This document shows positions 16,930 to 25,347 of a stretch of 64,000 nt of DNA, piece by piece. The stretch comes from Cupriavidus basilensis (GTDB lineage Bacteria > Pseudomonadota > Gammaproteobacteria > Burkholderiales > Burkholderiaceae). Each line of letters starts with the position of its first letter. Position 1 is the first letter of the stretch. The notes beneath the pieces were generated by a model, which had not been told where the DNA came from, did no database searches, and saw only the letters and a list, made by a program, of their open reading frames with translations. The stretch lies in NCBI RefSeq assembly GCF_008801925.2, contig NZ_CP062804.1:1798001-1862000 (forward strand), in the 5' to 3' direction. A program made the position numbers and the translations under genes.

Positions 16930-17916
16930 ATGCACCGACGTGCCACCCTGCGCCTGGCCGCCATGGCCTGCGCCGCCCTGTGCGCCCAGCTTGCGCTGCC
17001 GGCGCGGGCTGCGGACAACTACCCCACCAAGCCGCTACGGCTGGTGGTGCCTTTCACCCCCGGTGGCACCACCGACATCCTCGCGCGCCTGATGGCGCAG
17101 AAACTGGGCGAGGCGCTGGGACAAACCGTGGTGGTGGACAACCGGCCCGGCGCCGGCGGCAACATCGGCGCCGAGGCCGTGGCCAAGGCCGCCCCGGACG
17201 GCTACACGCTGCTGATGGGCACGCTGGGCACCCAGGTCACCAACCAGTTTCTCTACGCGCGCATGCCGTACGACTCGGCCAAGGACTTCGCGCCGGTGAC
17301 GCTGGTCGCCAACTCGCCCAACGTGCTGCTGACCAATGCCACGCTGCCGGTCAAGTCCGTGGCCGAACTGATCGCGCTGGCCAGGCAGCGGCCGGGCGGC
17401 CTCAACTACGCCTCCACCAGTACCGGCGGCTCGCCGCACCTGTCTGGCGAATTGCTCGACAGCATGGCCGGCGTGAAGATGCAGCACGTGCCGTACAAGG
17501 GCGCGGCGCCCGCCATGACCGACCTGCTGGCGGGCCAGGTCAACCTCATGTTCGACAACCTGCCCTCGGCGCTGGCGCAAATCCAGGCCGGCAAGGTGCG
17601 CGCGCTGGCGGTAACCAGCCCGCAGCGCTCGCCCATCCTGCCGGATGTGCCCACCGTGGCGGAGTCCGGCCTGCCCGGCTACGTGGTGAACTCATGGTTC
17701 GGCCTGCTGGCCCCGGCCGGCACGCCGCCCGCGCTGGTGGCGCGCCTGCAGCAAACGGTGGCCAAGGTGCTGGCCGCGCCCGAGGTCAAGCAGCGCATCG
17801 AGCAGCTCGGCGCGGTGCCCGGCGGCGACTCCCCCGCCGCCTTCGCCGCGGTGATCCGCGCCGATACCGAGAAATGGGCGCGCGTGATCAAGAGCGCTGG
17901 CATCCAGGCCCAGTAA
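16930..17916 (+). CDS. Bug-family (TctC-like) periplasmic binding protein
   Basis: The 328-residue protein has a signal peptide (1-27, ending ARA) and the Bug fold (PF03401): NYPTKPLRLVVPFTPGGTTDILARL, VVVDNRPGAGGNIGAEAVAKAAPDGYTLL, HVPYKGAAPAMTDLLAGQVNLMFDN. Bug proteins bind carboxylates; most are orphans without TctAB permeases, as here. It is the first gene of a probable operon with the AtuA-like pair, so its ligand may be the substrate or inducer of that pathway (inference). The ATG at 16930 was chosen because the signal peptide starts there. Confidence 0.93.
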   Translation: MHRRATLRLAAMACAALCAQLALPARAADNYPTKPLRLVVPFTPGGTTDILARLMAQKLGEALGQTVVVDNRPGAGGNIGAEAVAKAAPDGYTLLMGTLGTQVTNQFLYARMPYDSAKDFAPVTLVANSPNVLLTNATLPVKSVAELIALARQRPGGLNYASTSTGGSPHLSGELLDSMAGVKMQHVPYKGAAPAMTDLLAGQVNLMFDNLPSALAQIQAGKVRALAVTSPQRSPILPDVPTVAESGLPGYVVNSWFGLLAPAGTPPALVARLQQTVAKVLAAPEVKQRIEQLGAVPGGDSPAAFAAVIRADTEKWARVIKSAGIQAQ

Positions 17917-17957
17917 GCCCAAGACGCCACGCAGAACAACAAACCAAGGATCCCGTC

Positions 17958-19310
17958 ATGGCAACCAAGACCCTGCGCATTGGCTCAGGCTCCGGCTGGT
18001 GGGGCGACCGCGTCGAACCCGCGGCCCTGAGCGCGCAGCACGGCAAGCTCGATTTCCTCTGCTTCGAAACCATGGCCGAGGCCACCGTCTGCGCCGCGCA
18101 GGTACGAAAACGCCGCGACCCCGCCTTCGAAGGCTACGACACCTACCTCGACGAGCGCATGCGCGTCGTGCTGCCGCACTGCATCGCCAACGGCACGCGC
18201 ATCGTCAGCAACCAGGGCTGGATCAATCCGCTCGGCGCGGCGCGGCGCATCGCGCAGCTGTGCGCAGAGCTTGGCCTGCCCGGCGTGAAGATCGCGGCGA
18301 TCACCACCACCGACCTGACCGGCACCATCTGCGACCAGCCGCTGGAGATCCTGGAGACCGGCGCGCCCATCGCCACCCTGCGCGGCTCGCTGATCTCGGC
18401 CGAGCCGTATGAGGGCGCGGAGCCGATCGTGCGCGCGCTGCAAGCCGGTGCGCAGATCGTGGTGACGGGCCGCGTGGCCGATCCCTCGCTGTTTCTCGCG
18501 CCGATGATGCATGCGTTCGGATGGCAGCCTGAAGATACCGAGCTGCTCGCGCGCGGCAGCGCCATCGGCCATTTGCTGGAGTGCGGCGCGCAGGTGACGG
18601 GTGGCTATTTTGGCGACCCGGGCTACAAGGACGTGCCCGAGCCGTGGAACCTGGCCTTCCCGATTGCCGAGGTGGACGCGCGCGGCACGGCCGTGATTTC
18701 CAAGGTGGCAGGCACCGGCGGCCGCATCGACCTGCAGACCGTCAAGGAGCAGATGTTCTACGAGGTGCACGACCCGCGCCGCTACATCACGCCTGACGTG
18801 GTGGTGGATTTCACCACCGCGCAACTGGAGCAGGTTGCGCCCGACCAGGTGCGCATGAGCGGCATCAGCGGATCTGCGCGCACGCCCACGCTCAAGGTCT
18901 CGCTTGGCTGCACGGAGGGCTTTATCGGCGAGGACATGTTCTTCTACGCCGGCCCCGGCTGCCTGGAAAAGGCGCGGCTGGCCAAGACCATCCTGGCGCA
19001 CCGGTTCCAGCTGGCCGGGCTCGACGCGCAAGCGCTGCGCATCGACTTCCTTGGCGTCAACGCGATCCACGGCGAGGCTTCCCCGGCGCCGGCCTGCGAG
19101 CCCAACGAGATTGCCGTGCGCGTGGCCGCGCGCACCCTCACCCGGGAGCAAGCCGCCAAGGTCGGCCGCGAGATCGACAGCATGGCCGTGTGCGGCCTGG
19201 CCTCCACCGGCAAGCGCGTGCCGCACCAGGAGCGCACGCGCGAGATCATCGGCGTGTGGTCGGCCCTGGTGCCGCGCGCGCAGGTCAGTTCCGAGATCCA
19301 TTTCCTTTGA
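17958..19310 (+). CDS. AtuA-like protein (DUF1446)
   Basis: The 450-residue protein matches the DUF1446/AtuA family: LRIGSGSGWWGDRVEPA at the start, DFLCFETMAEATVC, IVVTGRVADPSLFLAPMMHAFGW and GGYFGDPGYKDVP. AtuA is needed for acyclic terpene (citronellol/geraniol) use in Pseudomonas, but its reaction is not established. Here no geranyl-CoA carboxylase genes adjoin, so a different acid or CoA pathway is likely. The ATG at 17958 starts 42 bp after the Bug gene stop. Confidence 0.88.
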   Translation: MATKTLRIGSGSGWWGDRVEPAALSAQHGKLDFLCFETMAEATVCAAQVRKRRDPAFEGYDTYLDERMRVVLPHCIANGTRIVSNQGWINPLGAARRIAQLCAELGLPGVKIAAITTTDLTGTICDQPLEILETGAPIATLRGSLISAEPYEGAEPIVRALQAGAQIVVTGRVADPSLFLAPMMHAFGWQPEDTELLARGSAIGHLLECGAQVTGGYFGDPGYKDVPEPWNLAFPIAEVDARGTAVISKVAGTGGRIDLQTVKEQMFYEVHDPRRYITPDVVVDFTTAQLEQVAPDQVRMSGISGSARTPTLKVSLGCTEGFIGEDMFFYAGPGCLEKARLAKTILAHRFQLAGLDAQALRIDFLGVNAIHGEASPAPACEPNEIAVRVAARTLTREQAAKVGREIDSMAVCGLASTGKRVPHQERTREIIGVWSALVPRAQVSSEIHFL

Positions 19311-19344
19311 CCCGTTTCCTTTGATCCGCTGCGAGGCATATCGC

Positions 19345-19692
19345 ATGAAAGTTCTGCTAAGGCGCGTGGCGCATACCCGGTCCGGCGACAAGGGCGATAT
19401 TTCGAACACCTCGGTGATCGCCTATGACGCCGCGTTCTACCCGTATCTCAAGGCGCAGCTCACCGCCCAAGCCTTCAAGAGCCTGTATGGCGGCGTGGTC
19501 ACCGGCGAGGTCGATCGTTTTGAGGCCGATGGCTTGCAGGTGCTCAACTTCGTCGCGCATGGCGCACTAGGGGGCGGCGTGTCGCGCAGCCTGGCGCTGG
19601 ACAACTACGGCAAGGCGCTGGCCAGCGCGGTGTTGCGGTTCGAGGTGGAGGTGCCGCAGGCCTTGGCCCCGTTGTTGCGCGGACCGGCGTAG
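19345..19692 (+). CDS. AtuA-associated small protein (AtuA C-terminal domain-like)
   Basis: The 115-residue protein starts MKVLLRRVAHTRSGDKGDISNTSVIAYD, the signature of the small domain that is fused to the C-terminus of many AtuA/DUF1446 proteins and is a separate gene here. It lies 34 bp after the AtuA-like gene in the same operon, so the two products probably form one complex. The reaction is unknown. Confidence 0.85.
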   Translation: MKVLLRRVAHTRSGDKGDISNTSVIAYDAAFYPYLKAQLTAQAFKSLYGGVVTGEVDRFEADGLQVLNFVAHGALGGGVSRSLALDNYGKALASAVLRFEVEVPQALAPLLRGPA

Positions 19693-19715
19693 GCAGGCCT
19701 CTCCGGCTGGGTTCC

Positions 19716-19761
19716 TTGAATAACTTGCGACCCGCAACTATTATGGTTGCGATGCGCAACC
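19716..19761 (+). promoter_or_regulatory. promoter with two TTGCG dyad operators of the MarR-GNAT gene
   Basis: A -35 TTGAAT (19716-19721) and -10 TATTAT (19739-19744) are spaced 17 bp. Dyad 1, TTGCG-ACC-CGCAA (19725-19737), lies inside the spacer. Dyad 2, GGTTGCG-ATG-CGCAACC (19745-19761), covers the expected start site. Both have the same TTGCG arm and a 3-bp centre, and their centres are 22 bp apart (about two helical turns), as expected for autorepression by a MarR dimer. Confidence 0.8.
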
Positions 19762-19773
19762 AACGGAGCCGCC

Positions 19774-20748
19774 ATGGATATCGTCGAGCCCCTGCCCGAG
19801 CCGCGTGATGCCACGATCGCCGCGCTCAGGGTGTTCTCCAGAAAGCTGGTCCGCGAGCTCGGCTTCATGCGGACCACGCTGGCCGATAGCCAGCTTGCGC
19901 CCTCCGCGGTGCACGCCATCATCGAGATCGGGCTGGCGCCGGGGCTGCAGGCGCGCGATCTGGCCAGTATCCTGCGGCTGGACAAGTCCAATACAAGCCG
20001 GCAGCTCGCCAAGCTTGAATCATTGGGTCTGGTCGTACGCACGGCCGCGAGCGATGATGCGCGCGCATCCCACCTGACCCTGACCGAGGCCGGCAGGCAC
20101 TTGCACCACCAGATCGATGGCTTTGCCACGGAACAGGTCTCCAGCGCATTGCGGCGGCTGACCCCGGCCGACCAGCAAGCGCTGGTCCGGTCCCTGTCGA
20201 TCTATGCGAATGCGCTTGCTGCGGACAACGCGCACAAGACCACCGGGGACGATGCCGGCGTGGGCAGCGGGATCCAGGAAGGCTATCGCCCGGGCTGCAT
20301 CGGCGACATCGCCAGCCTGCATGCCCGCTTCTATTCGCAACTGGTGGGCTTCGGCAGCTTCTTCGAGAACAAGGTGGCCACCGAACTGGCCGCGTTCGCG
20401 ACCAGCCTGCCATCGCCGGACAGGCAACTGTGGCTGTGCCTGGAAGGCGGCCGCTCGCTGGCCAGCATCGCCATCGATGGCGAACCGGGCGGGCTCGCCC
20501 ACCTGCGCTGGTTTATCGTCGACAACGCCTTGCGCGGCACCGGCGTCGGACGCCAGTTGCTGGAACGCGCGCTGGATTTCGCGGATGCGCGCTACAGGCA
20601 AACCTACCTGTGGACGTTCAAGGGCCTCGACGCGGCGCGCCATCTCTATGAGTCCCACGGGTTTCAACTTGTGCAGGAGGCGCCGGGCGAGCAATGGGGG
20701 GCTGCCGTGACAGAGCAGCGCTTTGTGCGCAATGCCGCCAAGGGATGA
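19774..20748 (+). CDS. MarR-type repressor fused to a GNAT acetyltransferase domain
   Basis: The 324-residue fusion has a MarR winged helix (about 1-145; ARDLASILRLDKSNTSRQLAKLESLGLVVRTAASDDARASHLTLTEAG) and a C-terminal GNAT domain (about 170-320) with the acetyl-CoA loop RGTGVGRQLLERAL. Proteins of this composition act as repressors whose acetyltransferase part may sense or modify a small molecule (family inference). The ATG at 19774 follows CGGAG. The gene has its own promoter with two operators, so autoregulation is likely. Confidence 0.92.
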   Translation: MDIVEPLPEPRDATIAALRVFSRKLVRELGFMRTTLADSQLAPSAVHAIIEIGLAPGLQARDLASILRLDKSNTSRQLAKLESLGLVVRTAASDDARASHLTLTEAGRHLHHQIDGFATEQVSSALRRLTPADQQALVRSLSIYANALAADNAHKTTGDDAGVGSGIQEGYRPGCIGDIASLHARFYSQLVGFGSFFENKVATELAAFATSLPSPDRQLWLCLEGGRSLASIAIDGEPGGLAHLRWFIVDNALRGTGVGRQLLERALDFADARYRQTYLWTFKGLDAARHLYESHGFQLVQEAPGEQWGAAVTEQRFVRNAAKG

Positions 20749-20799
20749 GCTCGATGTCCGACCGTGGCCGCAGCGATGCCGGGCGGCCGGCTTGCCTGC

Positions 20800-21546
20800 T
20801 TACTCGCGCCCGGCCAGCTCCAGCGCAAACACAACACGCTGCAGCCACTTCGCGGCCTGAACATCCATCTGGCCAAAGTGGCAGCCAAAATGATGGTGCG
20901 CCTCGTCGCCGCGCCAGGCCTTTCGATGGCGCACCACCTGCAACGGCAGGTTCAACCCGCCCAGCTCGCCAAGGTCCAGATGGCATTCAGCGATCCAGGT
21001 CCCGACCGGCAAGCGCTGCGGGCCGACACTGCGGGAGCGCAAGCCCACGCCGGACACCGACACGTCAGTGACTTCCATCTCCACGAGCTGGCCGTCGCCA
21101 AGCACGATCTGGCAGCGGCACTGTCTTTCCTCCTGCGGGCGGACGCGGAAATGCCTGCGCCGCGGGACTTGATAGATCCCGGTCGGGTAAGGGGCGAGAA
21201 ACGCCGGTCCGCCATCGAAACGGGTGACGGCGGCAGAAGCGATGCGAAACTGGAACGTGATGTCGCCCATCGACGCCGAAGCCGCCATATCGCTGGCGTT
21301 CAGGATTGCCTCCAGCTCCACGCCATTGCGGCACCACGCGAGCACGCAGCTGCCTTTGGCGGGATCGATGAACAGAAAGCTCGAAGCCACCCGGTACTGC
21401 TGCGCGGGATGAAGATGGAGCCGGATGCGCTTGCGAACCAGATCCTGCAGGATCTCAAGTACCTGGTCCGGATCGCTGATCCGCTCGACATCGCCGTTCG
21501 CCACCAATGGAAACGGCAAGGACGTGCCTATGGCTGCCGAAGCCAT
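20800..21546 (-). CDS. YcgR-like PilZ protein (c-di-GMP flagellar brake)
   Basis: The 248-residue protein has an N-terminal YcgR-type domain (about 15-120) and a C-terminal PilZ domain (about 128-240). The PilZ domain carries the c-di-GMP motifs RRRHFR (RxxxR) and DVSVSGVGLRSR (D/NxSxxG). YcgR proteins bind c-di-GMP and slow the flagellar motor. It is divergent from a second YcgR-like gene, and each has a sigma-28-type promoter. The ATG at 21546 has no obvious Shine-Dalgarno sequence. Confidence 0.9.
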   Translation of the reverse strand: MASAAIGTSLPFPLVANGDVERISDPDQVLEILQDLVRKRIRLHLHPAQQYRVASSFLFIDPAKGSCVLAWCRNGVELEAILNASDMAASASMGDITFQFRIASAAVTRFDGGPAFLAPYPTGIYQVPRRRHFRVRPQEERQCRCQIVLGDGQLVEMEVTDVSVSGVGLRSRSVGPQRLPVGTWIAECHLDLGELGGLNLPLQVVRHRKAWRGDEAHHHFGCHFGQMDVQAAKWLQRVVFALELAGRE

Positions 21547-21717
21547 GGTGGTGGTGCCGGGTGGCCCAGGAGCATGGCCGCGTGCGCACTACGATTCATC
21601 GCAACTAACTCATTCAAGACATTGGATATCGGATCGGACAACGCTGCGCGCATCCAGCTTCCAGGCTGCACTTCGCCGCTTTGCATCATTTGTTCATTCG
21701 TTTGCATGCTGACGGCT

Positions 21718-21744
21718 CTAACGGCATTGCAAGCCCGTTCTTTA
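21718..21744 (-). promoter_or_regulatory. sigma-28 (FliA)-type promoter, minus strand
   Basis: On the minus strand, TAAAGAAC (21744-21737), exactly 11 bp, then GCCGTTAG (21725-21718). It serves the PilZ gene ending at 20800, with a leader of about 165 nt. The -10 is identical to that of the oppositely facing promoter 46 bp away. Confidence 0.8.
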
Positions 21745-21770
21745 GGCATCCGCCACGTTCTCGCCCGGAC

Positions 21771-21797
21771 TAAAGATTGGCAGATTCCTGCCGTTAG
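21771..21797 (+). promoter_or_regulatory. sigma-28 (FliA)-type promoter, plus strand
   Basis: TAAAGATT (21771-21778), exactly 11 bp, then GCCGTTAG (21790-21797); 7/8 and 6/8 matches to the FliA consensus. The expected start near 21804 gives a leader of about 50 nt before the PilZ gene at 21853. Confidence 0.82.
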
Positions 21798-21852
21798 GCA
21801 ACGTTTAGCAGCCATGCTTGCGGCCGCCTTTGCCGGTCAGCCACACCAACCC

Positions 21853-22542
21853 ATGAATAAACTTGATCCCGCTTCGATAAACCCGCCGTCACCGGATGGA
21901 TTCCAGCACGCGCTTGCGGATGAGATCCACGACATGCTGGAAGTCCTGGCTACGCAGGAGCGCTACCTCGACTTGCGCTTGCCGGATGGGCGCACCGTGC
22001 GCTCACGGGTATTGTTCGTGGATGTTGCAGCGCGCCAGTTTACGCTTGAGGGCTGCGAGAACGAATCCGACAACCAGGCGGTACTGGCCAGCGCACAGAG
22101 CGAGCTTTCGACCGTGCTCGACGATGTCTCGGTCACGCTTGCCCTGGGCGCCGCGAAGCGCTGCGTGTTCGCCGGCGCGACCGCATTCGCCGTGCCGCTC
22201 CCGACGATGCTGTCCCAGGTGCAGCGGCGGCGCGACTACCGGGCAGAGACGCTGGACTACAACTACACGTTCGAGGCCCCGTTGCCTGACGGCACCGCAC
22301 TCGTCCTGGACATAGCCGACTTATCGGCTTCCGGCGTGGGGCTGCGCTCGCGCACGCCAGGGACAACCGCACTGGCCGTCGGGGCGGTGCTCCCCAGAGG
22401 CATCCTCAGCTTTGGCTCGCTGGCCAGGCTCGAAGTCAGCGTGCGCGTCGTGCGTTACCAACTGGTGAACACGGCCGATGATGTGGTACACCACTACGGC
22501 TGCGAATTCGTCGCGTTCGATCAGGCTGCCTTGCTCGCCTGA
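21853..22542 (+). CDS. second YcgR-like PilZ protein
   Basis: The 229-residue protein has an N-terminal YcgR-like domain (about 15-115) and a PilZ domain (about 120-225) with QRRRDYR (RxxxR-type) and DIADLSASGVGLRSR. It is a diverged paralogue of the PilZ protein encoded at 20800-21546. c-di-GMP binding is predicted. The ATG at 21853 was chosen; an in-frame ATG at 21814 would add 13 residues, and neither has a good Shine-Dalgarno sequence. A long open frame running upstream from 20764 is antisense to the other PilZ gene and is not coding. Confidence 0.88.
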   Translation: MNKLDPASINPPSPDGFQHALADEIHDMLEVLATQERYLDLRLPDGRTVRSRVLFVDVAARQFTLEGCENESDNQAVLASAQSELSTVLDDVSVTLALGAAKRCVFAGATAFAVPLPTMLSQVQRRRDYRAETLDYNYTFEAPLPDGTALVLDIADLSASGVGLRSRTPGTTALAVGAVLPRGILSFGSLARLEVSVRVVRYQLVNTADDVVHHYGCEFVAFDQAALLA

Positions 22543-22564
22543 GCCCCCCCTCCCGGAGCCATCC

Positions 22565-23080
22565 ATGTACCGCTCGCATCGCCTCTTCGGCGCCCTGCTG
22601 CTTTCGATGTTCTCGCTGACAGCAACGGCACGCGACTCGCTGTGCACGAAGGACGAACAAGTTGCGTTCTCCTGCACCGTCAAGGGCAACAAGCTTGTGT
22701 CGCTGTGCGCCTCGCCGGACCTGTCCAAAACCAAGGGGTATGTGCAGTACCGCTTTGGCAAGAAGGGCGCCGTCGAACTGGCGTACCCGAAACTCACGGA
22801 TGATCCCCGCAAGCACTTCCGCTGGGGTGTCACGGCCTACTCCGGCGGCGGCACCGATTACTTCAGGTTCTCCAACGGCGGCTACGACTATGTGGTCTAC
22901 GCCGGCAGCGGCAAGGGCTGGGAGAAGGAGGGGCTGGTGGTGGAGAAAGACCAGAAGCGCATCGCCAGCCTGCCTTGCCGTGATGGCGGGCTGGGTCCAG
23001 ACAACTGGGCGGTGATGTATTCCGCGGGCTTGCCGGAACTGGACCAGGGCAAGCCCGCGGAACAGTTCGACATGCCTTGA
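22565..23080 (+). CDS. exported protein of unknown function
   Basis: The 171-residue protein has a signal peptide (1 to about 22, ending ATA). The mature domain contains CTKDEQVAFSCTVKGNKLVSLCAS and GGTDYFRFSNGGYDYVVYAG, a conserved pattern in uncharacterised proteobacterial periplasmic proteins. Four cysteines suggest two disulfides. The ATG at 22565 follows CCGGAG and lies 22 bp after the PilZ gene, so it may be co-transcribed from the sigma-28-type promoter. Confidence 0.75.
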   Translation: MYRSHRLFGALLLSMFSLTATARDSLCTKDEQVAFSCTVKGNKLVSLCASPDLSKTKGYVQYRFGKKGAVELAYPKLTDDPRKHFRWGVTAYSGGGTDYFRFSNGGYDYVVYAGSGKGWEKEGLVVEKDQKRIASLPCRDGGLGPDNWAVMYSAGLPELDQGKPAEQFDMP

Positions 23081-23123
23081 GGCCTGCCGGCGCAGAGACG
23101 CACCGCGCAGACGCACGATTGCA

Positions 23124-23906
23124 CTAGTCTCCCAGCGCCCGGCGCGCCCACGCACCGGTGATGCGCCGCGCCTCTTCCTTTAGCCGGCGTGCCATCTTCG
23201 CCTCGCGAGACAAGATCCGTTCGCTCAGTGCCGCCACGCTCAACGCCCCCAGCGGGCGGCCCTCGTAGTCAAGCAGCGGCACGGCGATGCCACCCATCTT
23301 GTCGACTACCCAATCCAGGAACAAGGCATGGCCGCGCGCACGGGCGGCCTCGATCTGCTCGCCGATCACCTCGGCGGTGAGGCGCGGGTAACGCGCACGC
23401 TGCGCCTTGCCAAGCCGGGTCCGCGCGGTGCGCTCGGCTTCCGGCATCCAGGCCAGCACCGCCAGGCTGCCAGCGCCCCCCCCCCCGAGCGGGCGGCGTG
23501 TGCCGATCTCGACATAGTTGGCGCGGATCGGGAACGTGCCCAGCTCGATATCCGCCACCACCGATTCGCCCCGGCTGGCCAGCGTCAGCACGGAGGTATC
23601 CTCGAACTCTTCCACCAGCCGCTCCAGGCTCGGCCGCGCCAGCGCGCGCAGGTCGACCCGGCGCTGGGCTACGTCGGCCAGCTGGAATATCTCCGGGCCG
23701 ATGCCAAAGCGCCGGCTGGCATCGCGAGTGACAAAGCCTTCGGCCACCAGCAACTCCAGCAGGCGCGACGCGGTGGCCGGGTCCAGCCCGGTGGCGCGTG
23801 CCACGTCGGACAGGCGGCGCACTTGCGGGTCGGACAGGGCACGCAGGATCCAGAGGGCGCGTTGCACAGGCGAGGCGCGGGAGGTGCGCTCGGCGTCGTG
23901 GCTCAT
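23124..23906 (-). CDS. IclR-family transcriptional regulator
   Basis: The 260-residue protein has an N-terminal winged helix (SPVQRALWILRALSDPQVRRLSDVARATGLDPATASRLLELL) and the IclR effector domain (about 85-255; ELGTFPIRANYVEIGTRRPLGGGGAGSLAVLAW, GIAVPLLDYEGRPLGALSVAAL). The ATG at 23904-23906 gives a normal family length. It is divergent from frmA with a 326-bp gap and may regulate it, although FrmR or other types are the usual partners of frmA. The coding strand contains an uninterrupted G11 tract. Confidence 0.9.
   Translation of the reverse strand: MSHDAERTSRASPVQRALWILRALSDPQVRRLSDVARATGLDPATASRLLELLVAEGFVTRDASRRFGIGPEIFQLADVAQRRVDLRALARPSLERLVEEFEDTSVLTLASRGESVVADIELGTFPIRANYVEIGTRRPLGGGGAGSLAVLAWMPEAERTARTRLGKAQRARYPRLTAEVIGEQIEAARARGHALFLDWVVDKMGGIAVPLLDYEGRPLGALSVAALSERILSREAKMARRLKEEARRITGAWARRALGD
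23476..23486 (-). repeat. G11 homopolymer inside the IclR gene
   Basis: Eleven consecutive C on the plus strand (G11 on the coding strand) encode the Gly run in RRPLGGGGAG of the effector domain. Gain or loss of one G would shift the frame. Confidence 0.9.
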
Positions 23907-24129
23907 GTCTGGTCCTTGCTGGAGGTAGGCGAGGCGCACAGGCGATACGGCAAGGACATTGAGCTCGGGCGGCAACGCGTGGGTGGAACCGGCATTTAAG
24001 CCCCACCCGCCGGCCCGGTCAACCAACCCGGCCAGCCAACCCACGATTTTGGCCAAACAGGAGGCGCCCAAGGCCAAATCCGCCGCTTCGGGCGTCCATG
24101 GCCACCCTGATCGACGTATAGTGGCAGCT

Positions 24130-24179
24130 GACGAAAGACGCCGCGCCCGGGCCTGTACCGCGCGGCGCCGACTTTCGTC
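24130..24179 (+). promoter_or_regulatory. frmA: 50-nt inverted repeat in the frmA leader
   Basis: The outer arms GACGAAAG (24130-24137) and CTTTCGTC (24172-24179) and inner arms GCCGCGC (24140-24146) and GCGCGGC (24160-24166) are perfect complements. A -10-like TATAGT (24117-24122) would start the transcript near 24129, placing this hairpin at the very 5' end of the frmA mRNA. Confidence 0.6.
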
Positions 24180-24232
24180 CCCAGACATCGGGCCGGCGCC
24201 CTGGCTGCCAGCCACAACCAAGGAAAACCATC

Positions 24233-25339
<1,107 letters not shown>

Positions 25340-25347
25340 GGCCGGCC

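Noticed and set aside
16794..19310. 838-codon open frame fusing the Bug region to the AtuA-like gene
   Set aside because: Before 17958 the frame is Arg/Gly-rich and is a shifted reading of the Bug gene, which has a proper signal peptide and family motifs in its own frame.
20764..21852. Long upstream extension of the second PilZ gene
   Set aside because: It runs antisense through the first PilZ gene and the intergenic promoters; the sigma-28-type promoter at 21771 lies inside it.
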